A DNA stretch of 41,363 nucleotides from Pseudomonadota bacterium (GCA_018896355.1 JAHIMW010000181.1:1-41363); one strand, 5' to 3'; positions 24,750-33,012 are shown, counted from the stretch's first letter. Notes: generated by a model not told the origin, from the letters alone. A program made the numbers and translations.

Positions 24750-26969
24750 ATGTCTATAAAAGCAATGCGCTTTCCCGGGCTGATGATGCCGGTGCTGATA
24801 ATTGCATTTCTTTGTTTGCTCTCCGGATGCGGTACGGGCGGCCTGGCGGACAAGCCGGCCAGCTCCACGGACGGCGGTACGTCCACGACACCAACGGCAA
24901 CGGCGGCCGCCGTCGGCCTTGGCACGGACGTTGTCACGGTGAAATCCGACAATTCCAGCACCGCTACCATCACTGCTACCGTTCTCGATTCCAGCAATGC
25001 CGTAATCAAGGACGCTGACGTCGCTTTCAGCGCCACCGGAGGCGCCATTAGCGCCGCCTCTGTCAAGACGGATGCGAATGGCCAAGCCAGCATTACGTTC
25101 CGTTCAGGGACGCAGGATCAGAGTAACCAGGTGGTCACCATCACCGCCACCGCCTCGGCAAAATCGGCCCAGATCCCGATCCAGGTTATCGGTTCGACGC
25201 TGACAATGACGTCGCTGCCCCACGTCAATATTCCTTCCGACGGATCCACGACGGCGACCTTGACGGTAACGGCAAAAAATGCCGGCAATAACGCGGTCTC
25301 CAATGTTCCCATCACCCTCTCGGTCAGCGGTGCGGGTAACGTGAGTCTATCGACGTCATCGGGGATTACCGATCCTTATACAGCCAACGAATTTCGGGTA
25401 ACGGTCACCGGGACCTGGGCCGGGATTACAAGGGTAACCGCCCAAGGTCTGGGAACCTCGGCCACCTACGATTATACCGTTACCGGTCCTGCATTAGCCG
25501 TCTTCGGCATTACCGCGCCGGCGCTTGATCCGACGCAGCAGGTTACCGGAGCCCCGCTGACCGTTACCGTTTCCGCACCCACGTCCGCCAACGTAACGTT
25601 TGCTTCGAGCCTCAGTGCTTCTGCTTGGGACGGAGGGGCGTCGGCGGTGATCATAAAACCGGTCGTGGGCGGGGTGGTGTCCGCGACGATTCAATCGGCC
25701 CTGGCCGGTTTTTCCACCGTCCAGGTCTACGACAGCGCCGTCCCGACGACGACGGACTCGATAGGTATAGCCTTTTACGCGCCATCGACCGATGCAGCCC
25801 AGCTTTCTCTCCAGTCGGACTTCAGCGTCTTGGGTCTGACCAAGGAAGGCATAAACAATACGACAACCCTGCGGGCCAATGTTTGGACCAGCGTTGGTAC
25901 GGGGAGCCAGCCGGTGGGGAACGCCCCCGTCGCCTTCTCCATCTTCAACCCGACAGGGGGCGGCGAGAAGATCGAAGACCCTGTGGCCTATACCGATTCC
26001 ACCGGCCTGGCAACGGCGACCTTTACTTCGGGGTCGGTCAGCACCGGAGCGGACGGTGTCCGGATCGACGCTCAGGTATTGAATTCAGGGCCTCCCGTCG
26101 TGACTGCACCTCCGATATCCATCGTAATCGGCGGGACCCCAGGGTCTGTAGACGTTCATAGGGGCAGCGAGGTCACCGTCCTGAATTCCACAACTTACGC
26201 CCTTCCCATGGCGGTCCTCGTTGCTGACTCCGACGGGCAGGGAGTTTCCGGAGCCAAGGTGTCCCTCAGTCTGTGGCCTACACAATACTCGTCCGGCGTC
26301 TGGTACAACGCACTGGCCTACGATCCGCAAAACCCTGAAAAGGTGCGCTACCAACCCTATGTCACCGGAGCATTCGGCAATGACGACGTCAATGGGAATA
26401 TGAGAAAGGATCCCACCGAGCAAAGCGATCCCGACGGAGCGCTCAGGCCGCCCAACTCGGCGGCGGGTTCTCTACAATCTCCGGTGACGACCGACAAAAG
26501 CGGGGTGGGCTATTTCGACTTGGTTTATCTGAAGGGATCGGCGGTCTGGATCACCGTCCAGGTCCGAGCCACGACACTTGTCCTTGGAACGGAGACATCA
26601 CGATCGATCACCTTCACCCTGCCGGCGGAGAGGACGGAGGCAGAAAAAGGCGATCTGCCCAATTCGGCCTTCCCCGTCGATCTGACCGTGGCAGCGATTC
26701 CAGGCTCTGTGGCAGCGGTGCCAGGCTCGACGGTTCCCGGCTACACCCTGCCGGCATTCAACTCGCCGTACGGCCTCCCCGCGGCGATCACCTATGCCAC
26801 GTCATCGATCTACTCTACGATCACGGCGCCGCCACGGGGGACATCGCCGGTCTATACGTTCACGGCGCCGGCCGATGTGACCGCTGGAAAGGTCTATTAT
26901 GATTCCATTACTGCCAGCGACGGTGGTGTTACAGGAGCCACCGCCGCTGTGCGAATTGTCGCCCGGTAG
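24750..26969 (+). CDS. Large secreted lipoprotein with invasin-type Ig-like domains
   Basis: 739 residues. Lipoprotein signal with lipobox LLSGCGTGG (Cys near residue 29) and a Thr/Ser-rich spacer. Bacterial Ig-like (Big_1/invasin type) domains follow: STATITATVLDSSNAVIKDA with DANGQASITF in the first, a second around SDGSTTATLTVTAKNAG, and further ones with STGLATATF and GQGVSGAKVSLSL. An Asp/Asn-rich loop NDDVNGNMRKDPTEQSDPDG may bind calcium. Start: AAAGGAG at 24736-24742 fits the ATG at 24750; the ATG at 24744 is too close. Codon-biased beta-rich composition is typical of surface adhesins. It lies downstream of pilQ and the Sel1 gene; a link to the pilus is inference. Confidence 0.8.
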   Translation: MSIKAMRFPGLMMPVLIIAFLCLLSGCGTGGLADKPASSTDGGTSTTPTATAAAVGLGTDVVTVKSDNSSTATITATVLDSSNAVIKDADVAFSATGGAISAASVKTDANGQASITFRSGTQDQSNQVVTITATASAKSAQIPIQVIGSTLTMTSLPHVNIPSDGSTTATLTVTAKNAGNNAVSNVPITLSVSGAGNVSLSTSSGITDPYTANEFRVTVTGTWAGITRVTAQGLGTSATYDYTVTGPALAVFGITAPALDPTQQVTGAPLTVTVSAPTSANVTFASSLSASAWDGGASAVIIKPVVGGVVSATIQSALAGFSTVQVYDSAVPTTTDSIGIAFYAPSTDAAQLSLQSDFSVLGLTKEGINNTTTLRANVWTSVGTGSQPVGNAPVAFSIFNPTGGGEKIEDPVAYTDSTGLATATFTSGSVSTGADGVRIDAQVLNSGPPVVTAPPISIVIGGTPGSVDVHRGSEVTVLNSTTYALPMAVLVADSDGQGVSGAKVSLSLWPTQYSSGVWYNALAYDPQNPEKVRYQPYVTGAFGNDDVNGNMRKDPTEQSDPDGALRPPNSAAGSLQSPVTTDKSGVGYFDLVYLKGSAVWITVQVRATTLVLGTETSRSITFTLPAERTEAEKGDLPNSAFPVDLTVAAIPGSVAAVPGSTVPGYTLPAFNSPYGLPAAITYATSSIYSTITAPPRGTSPVYTFTAPADVTAGKVYYDSITASDGGVTGATAAVRIVAR

Positions 26970-26997
26970 GCGCATTTGTTGAGGATCGAGTCTCGGG

Positions 26998-27026
26998 AAG
27001 GGCGGCTTTCAAGCCGCCCTTTTTTA
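26998..27026 (+). terminator. Rho-independent terminator after the Ig-like lipoprotein gene
   Basis: AAGGGCGGCTT (26998-27008) pairs with AAGCCGCCCTT (27011-27021), then a T-run. It closes the pil-Sel1-lipoprotein region. Confidence 0.9.
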
Positions 27027-27364
27027 TTGGGCAACTCGCTGGGAAGACCCCGCTGAAGGCCCTTGCTGCCACGAATACAAAACTGCGCTTTCCGGTGGAG
27101 GACAAAGCCCCAAAGCACCGGCTGAAGAAGCCGGAAACCGGCAGATATCGTTTAGTTCGCCTCATCCGTAGCGATTTGAAACTTAACATCTTCGGTGAGC
27201 TCTTCCCCGTCTCGCCGGAACTCCAGATTGAACATGTGGTGGCTACGATCAATGTCAAAGAACAAAAAATGAAACTGTTTCTGGACAAAATCCAGGTCGA
27301 TGAATTCAGCTACAAGCTACGCGCAGAAAACAATTATTTCCTTTTAATAAGGACGATATTATGA
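27026..27364 (+). pseudogene. C-terminal remnant of an IS481-like transposase/integrase
   Basis: An open frame without its own start reads GKTPLKALAATNTKLRFP, then RLVRLIRSDLKLNIFGELF and VVATINVKEQKMKLFLDK before a stop at 27362. I recognise this as the tail of rve-type transposases (C-terminal region after the integrase core). The catalytic DDE domain is absent: the frame begins directly after the terminator at 26998-27026. It is a dead fragment left between the lipoprotein gene and the DUF4143 ATPase. Translation could start at a GTG at 27095, but there is no reason to think the fragment functions. Confidence 0.65.
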
Positions 27365-27387
27365 TATCATTTCCTTATATCAAGGAA
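27361..27387 (+). promoter_or_regulatory. Paired palindromes over the ribosome site of the DUF4143 ATPase
   Basis: ATGATATCAT (27361-27370) is a 10-base palindrome. Directly after it, TTCCTT (27371-27376) pairs with AAGGAA (27382-27387), which is the best ribosome-binding sequence of the gene. The pair could hide the ribosome site in RNA or bind a regulator as DNA. Confidence 0.4.
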
Positions 27388-27403
27388 AGGATTGGATAGC
27401 GCC

Positions 27404-28705
27404 ATGAGAAAAGCCATTGCCGAAATCATCCGCGACTTTCAGAATACGCCGGCCAGAAAGCTAACCCGTCGTCGTCTCTCCGTACCCATTCTTCCCGATG
27501 GCATCAACAAGCCCTTGGCTTTTGTGGGCATGAGGCGGACGGGGAAAACCTTCCTTCTCCATCAGATCATGCAGGATCTGATGGAGAACGGAACGGACAA
27601 AGGGAGGCTTATCTACCTCAATTTCGAGGATGACCGCCTGGCAGGAATGGCGGCTGAGCAGTTGCGCCTGATCATCGACGTTCACAGCGAGCTGTTTCCC
27701 CGGGAGGCCGTCGGGAGGCGGTTTGTCTTTCTGGATGAAATACAGGCCGTCCCGGGATGGGAAAGTTTCGTCCGCCGCATCATCGATACGGCGGATGTTC
27801 AGATCTGCCTGACCGGTTCTTCTTCCCGGATGTTCAGGGATGGAATCGCCGCATCCCTGCGGGGAAGGGCGCTGACGGTTGAGGTGACGCCCTTCTCGTT
27901 TGCGGAATATCTCGACCATCTTGGGTTGTCCGTTCCGGCGCTTCCGTCGGCCCCATTGATCGGCATGCTGAAGGCGCATTTTCGTGACTATCTGGCAGGG
28001 GGAGGGTTCCCCGAGACGATCGGGCTGGACGAATCCCTGAGAATCATGATCCTTCAGGAATACGTTTCCGTCGCCATTCACCGGGATCTAGTCGAGCGCC
28101 ACCAGATTCGGAATCCCGAATCCTTAAAGGCGTTGGTGAGGTTTCTGCTGGACAATGCGGCCAATCTCTTTTCCGTCCACAAGGCTTACAACCTCTTCAA
28201 GTCCCAGGGACGGGCGATCAGCAAGGACAGCATGTACCAGTTCATCGAGCACATCCGGGATGCCTTTCTTCTTTTTCCCGTGGAGATGTATTCGGCGTCG
28301 AAGAATCAACGCATGGCCAACCCGAAGAAGATGTACGCCGTAGATCCCGGACTAATCACGGCTTTCTCCTGGAAGTTCTCCCGCGATCTGGGCGCTCTTC
28401 TGGAAAATGCGGTTTATTGCGAGCTGCGGCGCCGTTATGCGGCCATCCATTACTACAAAACTGCCAAGGGCAAGAAGGTCGATTTTTATTGCACGTCTCC
28501 GGACGGGCAGGGGAATCTCTTCCAGGTTTCCTTTGATATCGAGAATGAATCGACACTGCAGCGGGAAACCTCCGCCCTCGTGGAGGCGATGGGAGAGCTG
28601 AACATCGGGGAAGCCACCCTGATCACCATGGATGAGGAGCGGGACATATCCGGCGGTCGGGGGATGGTACACATCGTGCCGGCCTATGCCTGGTTTCTTG
28701 CATAA
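27404..28705 (+). CDS. AAA-family ATPase with DUF4143 C-terminal domain
   Basis: 433 residues from the ATG at 27404; an in-frame TTG at 27392 would add four. The ATPase part (AAA_14 type) has Walker A GMRRTGKT (42-49), Walker B FVFLDEIQAVPGW (108-120) and the sensor ICLTGSSSRMF. The C-terminal DUF4143 domain contains LLENAVYCELRRRY and KKVDFYC, where related proteins carry a restriction-nuclease-like fold. The usual E-x-K there is replaced by QVS (LFQVSFDI), so this copy may lack nuclease activity. Function of the family is poorly known. It lies beside a transposase remnant and upstream of a toxin-antitoxin pair, so it is probably accessory. Confidence 0.82.
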   Translation: MRKAIAEIIRDFQNTPARKLTRRRLSVPILPDGINKPLAFVGMRRTGKTFLLHQIMQDLMENGTDKGRLIYLNFEDDRLAGMAAEQLRLIIDVHSELFPREAVGRRFVFLDEIQAVPGWESFVRRIIDTADVQICLTGSSSRMFRDGIAASLRGRALTVEVTPFSFAEYLDHLGLSVPALPSAPLIGMLKAHFRDYLAGGGFPETIGLDESLRIMILQEYVSVAIHRDLVERHQIRNPESLKALVRFLLDNAANLFSVHKAYNLFKSQGRAISKDSMYQFIEHIRDAFLLFPVEMYSASKNQRMANPKKMYAVDPGLITAFSWKFSRDLGALLENAVYCELRRRYAAIHYYKTAKGKKVDFYCTSPDGQGNLFQVSFDIENESTLQRETSALVEAMGELNIGEATLITMDEERDISGGRGMVHIVPAYAWFLA

Positions 28706-28736
28706 ATAGGGGACAGCCATTCATTTCTGCTCTCCT
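28704..28736 (+). repeat. AAATAGGGGACAG repeat, left of the toxin-antitoxin pair
   Basis: Starts AAATAGGGGACAGCCA at the stop codon of the DUF4143 gene and continues pyrimidine-rich. It matches the repeat at 29494-29526 in the same orientation at 27 of 33 positions and shares its head with the palindromes at 17608 and 34134. Confidence 0.7.
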
Positions 28737-28826
28737 TTCGCTGCTTTGACGGGTCTGCAGACTTTACCCCTCGCAAGTGTATTGAGTAGGGTGCGTTACG
28801 CTTTGCCTGAACCAGCGAAGAATAAC

Positions 28827-28853
28827 TTGACATTTGTACGTTGCAAGCGTACA
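28827..28853 (+). promoter_or_regulatory. Promoter and operator of the toxin-antitoxin pair
   Basis: A consensus -35 TTGACA (28827-28832) is followed by the inverted repeat TGTACG-N7-CGTACA (28835-28853), which spans the spacer and the weak -10 region. This is where an HTH antitoxin would be expected to bind and repress its own operon. The likely transcript start is very close to the toxin ATG at 28862, so the mRNA may be nearly leaderless. Confidence 0.5.
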
Positions 28854-28861
28854 TGGAGGCC

Positions 28862-29173
28862 ATGTTTACATTTATCGAATCCCACATTTTCGAGAGCATT
28901 CTTCCCTATTATCTCGATGATGATGAATATGCAGAGCTTCAGCGTTATTTAATGAGTGATCCTGAAGTTGGAGATTTGATCCCAGGTTCAGGGGGCGTGA
29001 GAAAATTTCGATGGAAAAGAGCAGGAATGGGCAAACGGGGCGGTCTGCGTATTGTCTATTATCGCCGGTATGCACCCAATGAATTCTGGATGTTGGCCCT
29101 ATATGCCAAGTCCAGGCAAGAAAAATATGCCGGCGCATATTGCCAGACAGTTAAAGGAGGAATTTTAAAATGA
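28862..29173 (+). CDS. RelE/HigB-type toxin
   Basis: 103 residues from the ATG at 28862 (MFTFIESHIFESIL). It shows the family pattern of this RelE subgroup: LDDDEYAELQRYLMSDPEVG, IPGSGGVRKFRW, the basic GMGKRGGLRIVYYRR and WMLALYAKS. These toxins are ribosome-dependent or free mRNA endonucleases in the cytoplasm. ATG at 28853 and TTG at 28841 are in frame but lie within the operator palindrome. Its stop overlaps the antitoxin ATG, toxin first, the HigBA-like order. The pair sits in an accessory patch between two similar repeats. Confidence 0.87.
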   Translation: MFTFIESHIFESILPYYLDDDEYAELQRYLMSDPEVGDLIPGSGGVRKFRWKRAGMGKRGGLRIVYYRRYAPNEFWMLALYAKSRQEKYAGAYCQTVKGGILK

Positions 29174-29490
29174 GTAAGAAGCTTACAGGACAAGCGCTGG
29201 AAGAATTTGAAGCCGGACGCGACGTTTGGCAGGAAGTGCTTGACGGTATGCGTGAAATCAAAGCGGGAGGCGGAAAAAGATATATCGTTGAGCCGAAAAC
29301 GGTGGCAGCCAAGGCGCGGTTAAAAACAGGGCTTTCTCAGGCCCAATTTGCCGTTCTTCTCGGTGTGTCTAAAAGGACCTTGGAGCAGTGGGAGCAGGGA
29401 AGGTGTGAGCCGTCCGGGGCGGCAAAAACATTGCTCAGGATAGCCGACATGCGACCGGAAGTGCTGAAAGAAATTACTGCCCGCGGGTAG
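29170..29490 (+). CDS. HTH antitoxin (HigA/Xre type)
   Basis: 106 residues. The N-terminal half (about 1-45) is helical and probably wraps the toxin. Residues 50-80 form an Xre-type helix-turn-helix: KARLKTGLSQAQFAVLLGV then SKRTLEQWEQGRCEPSG. It should neutralise the preceding toxin and repress the promoter by binding the palindrome at 28835-28853. The ATG overlaps the toxin stop (ATGA), and GGAGGA lies upstream within the toxin gene. Confidence 0.88.
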   Translation: MSKKLTGQALEEFEAGRDVWQEVLDGMREIKAGGGKRYIVEPKTVAAKARLKTGLSQAQFAVLLGVSKRTLEQWEQGRCEPSGAAKTLLRIADMRPEVLKEITARG

Positions 29491-29493
29491 GAT

Positions 29494-29526
29494 AAATGGG
29501 AGACAGCCACTCCTTTCTTCTCTCTT
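29494..29526 (+). repeat. AAATGGGAGACAG repeat, right of the toxin-antitoxin pair
   Basis: Starts AAATGGGAGACAGCCA a few bases after the antitoxin stop. It is a diverged direct copy of 28704-28736; together they bracket the toxin-antitoxin cassette. Confidence 0.7.
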
Positions 29527-29560
29527 CTACAATAACGTCGTAACCGTCGGTTTTTCGTTC

Positions 29561-29589
29561 TTGACACGCTCTCGCGGCGTGTGTTAGCG
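29561..29589 (+). promoter_or_regulatory. Candidate promoter of the TPR gene
   Basis: Perfect -35 TTGACA (29561-29566), 17 bases, and a weak -10 TTAGCG (29584-29589). It begins a run of genes: TPR protein, M24 peptidase, gcvH, hisC. Confidence 0.4.
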
Positions 29590-29650
29590 TTCAGCCCAAT
29601 AGGGGCAAAATATTGTTAACACTGCGATAATATTGAAAAGAAGATGACTT

Positions 29651-30319
29651 ATGGATGAAATGGGGATCCAGGAGCGAAAGTCTTTCCTCGCACAGACAGA
29701 GGCATACCTCGAACGGAACGAACTGCCCGCGGTTCTGGATCTGGCCGAGGCGAGGCTGAAACGGACCCCGGGGGATCTGGACGCCCGTATCGTGATCTGC
29801 CGTGTCTGGCTCCTGCAGGGGAGGCTGGACGAGGCCAGGGACATGCTGAATGAAATGGAGGATATCCTCGCGAGCCTCTCCCAGATCTATGCCTGTATGG
29901 GCGATATCTGCATGAAGAAGGGGATGAAGGATTCGGCGGATAGTTTTTACCGGAAGTTCATGTTCCTCAATCCCGGAGTTCCGCTGCCCAAGGATGTTAC
30001 AGAGAGACTGGACGGCATCGAGGAGCTGCACGCGACAGACGCGGAGGGGGGGACGGAGGGGGATGTAGAGATCCCCACCGATTTCCAGACGGTGACGCTC
30101 GCCGAACTTTATATTCGGCAGGGCCATCTCCGGCTGGCGGAAGAAGTGTTGGAGAAGATCATCGGGCATGATCCGCAAAACGAGAAGGCGGCCGGTCTGC
30201 TTCAGGAGGTGCGTGAGCGGCTCCTCGAAGGGGCGTCAGCGCAGCAATATGCGGGGGTCGTTGCCGAGCTTTCCCGCTGGCTGGACAATATCGGCAGGTT
30301 GCGCACCCATGCGGCATGA
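29651..30319 (+). CDS. TPR-repeat protein of unknown role
   Basis: 222 residues, no signal peptide or membrane helix. Helical repeats with the TPR pattern are visible near residues 18-80 (AEARLKRTPGDLDARIVICR and LLQGRLDEARDMLNEM), and again near 138-185 (TLAELYIRQGHLRLAEEVLE, IIGHDPQNEKAAGLL). TPRs mediate protein contacts; no enzyme motif is seen. The start at 29651 follows AAGAAGATG; an in-frame ATG at 29660 is possible. It lies 22 bases upstream of the peptidase gene and is probably cotranscribed with it. Confidence 0.75.
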   Translation: MDEMGIQERKSFLAQTEAYLERNELPAVLDLAEARLKRTPGDLDARIVICRVWLLQGRLDEARDMLNEMEDILASLSQIYACMGDICMKKGMKDSADSFYRKFMFLNPGVPLPKDVTERLDGIEELHATDAEGGTEGDVEIPTDFQTVTLAELYIRQGHLRLAEEVLEKIIGHDPQNEKAAGLLQEVRERLLEGASAQQYAGVVAELSRWLDNIGRLRTHAA

Positions 30320-30341
30320 TTCGGCGGCCTGTGAGGCGAGG

Positions 30342-31394
30342 ATGAACCGCCTGCGGACGGGGTTTTCGGAAGCGGACGCGCTGCTCATTCTGGGTGCAAA
30401 AAATATCCGTTATCTGACCGGCTTCACCGGCGGCGACGGGGCACTGATGGCCGGTCCGGACTGGCTGATCCTCCTCGTGGACGGGCGGTTTGTGACCCAG
30501 GCGCGGGCCGAAGTTCCTGACGTTGAGATCTTTGAATTCCGCAATCGGGTGGAGGGGGTCGCGGCGGTGGCCGGGCGGCGCGGGGTCGGGTCGGTCGGTT
30601 TCGAATCGCCTCTTCTCTCCGTGGAGGAATATCTGAGGCTGAAAGAGGCGCTTCCGGAGGTTAAGCTTCGGCCGCTTCCCAAGGGCTTCGAACTCTTCCG
30701 GGCCGTCAAGGACAAGGGAGAGATCGACCGGATCCGGGAGGCGGCGCGGATTTCCGGGGAGGCACTCGCTGCGGTCCGGGAGATGATCCGGCCGGGCGTC
30801 CGGGAGGAGGAGGTTGCCCTCGAACTGGAGTACCGGATGCGGCGCGGCGGGGCGGAACAGGTCTCCTTTGAGACGATTGTCGCGGCGGGGCCCGATGCGG
30901 CCCTTCCCCATGCGACGCCGGGCCGCCGTGAGATTGCGGATGGGGATTTTGTGATGATCGACTACGGCGCGGTCTGCGACGGGTACCATTCGGATGAGAC
31001 CTGCACGTATGTCGTTGGTCACGCATCCGATCGGCAGCGGGAGGTTTATCGGCTCGTGCTGGAGGCCCACGACCGGGCGATCCGGGCGGTCCGGGCGGGT
31101 GTTTCCTGCGGGGAGATCGACCGCATCGCCCGGGCGTGTCTTGCTGAAGCCGGGATGGCCGGTTATTTCTCCCACGGGACCGGTCATGGCGTGGGTTTGG
31201 ATGTCCATGAGGCGCCGCGTCTGGCCTCCGGAAGAGAGGAGATCCTCCAGGCCGGCATGGTGGTCACGGTGGAGCCGGGGGTCTACATCCCGGGCGTCTG
31301 GGGGATCCGGATCGAGGATACGGTCCTGGTGAAGCAGGATGGGTGTGAAATCCTGACGCGGACCTCCAAGGAGCTTGCCGTCATTGAACACTGA
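30342..31394 (+). CDS. M24-family aminopeptidase (Xaa-Pro aminopeptidase/PepQ-like)
   Basis: 350 residues, the size of PepQ/YqhT-type enzymes. A creatinase N-terminal domain (residues 1-115, LLILGAKNIRYLTGFTGGDG) is followed by the pita-bread metal domain. Metal ligands are the two Asp in FVMIDYGAVCDGYHSDET, the His in HGTGHGVGLDVHE and the two Glu in VTVEPGVYIPG and GIRIEDTVLV. The cytoplasmic enzyme removes residues before proline or cleaves X-Pro dipeptides; substrate is not certain. The start chosen (MNRLRTGFSEADALL) has GAGGCGAGG just upstream; an in-frame ATG at 30309 overlaps the TPR gene. gcvH follows after 45 bases. Confidence 0.88.
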   Translation: MNRLRTGFSEADALLILGAKNIRYLTGFTGGDGALMAGPDWLILLVDGRFVTQARAEVPDVEIFEFRNRVEGVAAVAGRRGVGSVGFESPLLSVEEYLRLKEALPEVKLRPLPKGFELFRAVKDKGEIDRIREAARISGEALAAVREMIRPGVREEEVALELEYRMRRGGAEQVSFETIVAAGPDAALPHATPGRREIADGDFVMIDYGAVCDGYHSDETCTYVVGHASDRQREVYRLVLEAHDRAIRAVRAGVSCGEIDRIARACLAEAGMAGYFSHGTGHGVGLDVHEAPRLASGREEILQAGMVVTVEPGVYIPGVWGIRIEDTVLVKQDGCEILTRTSKELAVIEH

Positions 31395-31439
31395 CTTCAA
31401 GGCGGCCGGCGCAATTCTTAGGAACAAAGGTGCCCTAAT

Positions 31440-31838
31440 ATGAAAGTATTTCCGGATGATCTTCTGTACAGTCGCGAGCATGTCTGGGTCCGTGTGGAGG
31501 GGGATATCGCCACCATCGGAATCACGGACCATGCCCAGGAGAAGCTGGGAGAGGTCCTTTCTCTGGATCTTCCCGAAACCGATTCCTGTGTGGAGTGGAA
31601 CGAGCCGTTCGGCACCATCGAAACGGCGAAGGGGGTCGTTGAACTCATCTCGCCGGTCAGCGGCGTGGTGATCAGCGTCAATGAAGACATTGCGGATGAT
31701 ATCGGGATCGTCAACAGCGATCCGCATGACACCGGGTGGATGATCATCGTGGAGATGGAGGATCTGGAAGAACTGGATGACCTCCTGGATGCGAGCGACT
31801 ATCAGGAGTTCGTGATTCAGGAAGCGGAGGTCGATTGA
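31440..31838 (+). CDS. gcvH: Glycine cleavage system H protein
   Basis: 132 residues with the lipoyl-carrier fold. The start YSREHVWVRVEGDIATIGIT is typical, and the lipoylated lysine is K64 in GTIETAKGVVEL. The last part, SDPHDTGWMIIVEM, completes the barrel. H protein shuttles the aminomethyl group between the P and T proteins. No gcvP, gcvT or lpd is in the window, so here it stands alone between a peptidase gene and hisC. In such settings it may serve a distant gcv operon or lipoate handling. Its stop region overlaps the extended frame of the next gene but not the start I chose. Confidence 0.92.
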   Translation: MKVFPDDLLYSREHVWVRVEGDIATIGITDHAQEKLGEVLSLDLPETDSCVEWNEPFGTIETAKGVVELISPVSGVVISVNEDIADDIGIVNSDPHDTGWMIIVEMEDLEELDDLLDASDYQEFVIQEAEVD

Positions 31839-31909
31839 CCCGCCGGGGACGAACGGGCGACGAAGCAACAGGGCGGCGAGGGCCGGCAGAGGGGATGGAG
31901 AAAAGGCGA

Positions 31910-32971
31910 ATGGATATCCGGGTTCTGATCAGGGATGAAGTCCTCGCCCAGAAGGCTTATGCGGTGGAACATGCCCCCTGTCCGATCAAGCTGGATGCCA
32001 ACGAGAGTTCGCTGGCGATTCCCGAACCGCTTCGGGAACGGTTCGCGGCGAGGCTCGCCTCCATTCCGCTGAACCGGTATCCCGAGGCCGGCGCACCCGC
32101 GCTGGTCAGCCGTTTTGCGAAGGCCTTCGGCGTTGGGGAAGACCAGGTTATCCTCGGCAACGGGTCGGACGAACTGATTCAGATCCTCTGTACGGCCGTC
32201 GCTCGTCCCGGGGCGGAGGTGATGATCCCGGTTCCCACCTTCGCGATGTACCGGATCTCCGCCCTCAATGCCGGCTGCCGGGTCGCGACGGTTCCGCTCG
32301 ACGGGGAGTTTGATCTCGATCTCGCCGCCATGCTGGCACGCGTCGCAACGAACCCTCCCGCCCTGACCTACCTCGCCTCGCCCAACAATCCGACCGGCAA
32401 CTGCTTTAGCCGCGAACGGATCGAGACGATCCTCGAGAAGTTTCCCGGCATTGTCGTCGTGGATGAGGCCTATTTCCACTTTTCAGGGCAGACCTTTCTG
32501 CCTCTGCTGGGCCGGCATCCCAATCTGGTCATCCTGCGGACGCTCTCCAAGGTGGGGCTCGCGGCCATGAGGATCGGCCTTCTGATCGGACCTCCGGAGC
32601 TGGTCCATGAACTCAACAAGGTTCGGCTTCCCTACAACATGAACGCGCTGTCGCAGGCGGCCGCCGGCTTCTATCTCGATCACGAGGATGCCTTCCTGAA
32701 GCAGGCGGGGGAGATCCGCCGCCTGCGCGGCGAGCTTTTTTCAGCAATGGAGGCGATCCCGGGGATCCATCCGCGGCCGGCGGATGCAAATTTTATTTTT
32801 TTTGGTTGCGATTTCGATGCGGATCGCGTATACAGTCAACTAATGGAGCGGGGCATCCTGATCAAGAACTTCAACACCCCCGGGACGATGAAAAACTTCA
32901 TGCGCGTCACGGTGGGAACCCGCGAAGAAAACGACGGATTTATTGAGGCATTGCAGGTCATCCTCTCATAG
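31910..32971 (+). CDS. hisC: Histidinol-phosphate aminotransferase
   Basis: 353 residues, class I/II PLP aminotransferase. KLDANESSLAIPEPL near residue 25 is the HisC N-terminal motif. LGNGSDELIQIL, YLASPNNPTGN and VVDEAYFHFSG line the cofactor site, and the Schiff-base lysine is in RTLSKVGLAAMRIG. It converts histidinol phosphate plus 2-oxoglutarate to imidazole acetol phosphate plus glutamate; related enzymes act on aromatic amino acids. The ATG at 31910 (MDIRVLIRDEV) matches family starts; ATG at 31895 is also possible. No other his genes are adjacent. Confidence 0.9.
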   Translation: MDIRVLIRDEVLAQKAYAVEHAPCPIKLDANESSLAIPEPLRERFAARLASIPLNRYPEAGAPALVSRFAKAFGVGEDQVILGNGSDELIQILCTAVARPGAEVMIPVPTFAMYRISALNAGCRVATVPLDGEFDLDLAAMLARVATNPPALTYLASPNNPTGNCFSRERIETILEKFPGIVVVDEAYFHFSGQTFLPLLGRHPNLVILRTLSKVGLAAMRIGLLIGPPELVHELNKVRLPYNMNALSQAAAGFYLDHEDAFLKQAGEIRRLRGELFSAMEAIPGIHPRPADANFIFFGCDFDADRVYSQLMERGILIKNFNTPGTMKNFMRVTVGTREENDGFIEALQVILS

Positions 32972-33012
32972 TAAGGAGCGTGGTCCCCATATAGGAAACA
33001 TCAAGGGTGGTT

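Noticed and set aside
28781..28805. GTAGGGTGCGTTACGCTTTGC segment as part of a known GTGCGTTA-type MITE
   Set aside because: Only a short stretch resembles that repeat and no matching inverted end is found, so I do not list it as an element.
30159..31868. 569-codon minus-strand frame opposite the M24 peptidase and gcvH
   Set aside because: Antisense shadow of two well-supported genes; composition typical of reverse-strand GC-rich frames.
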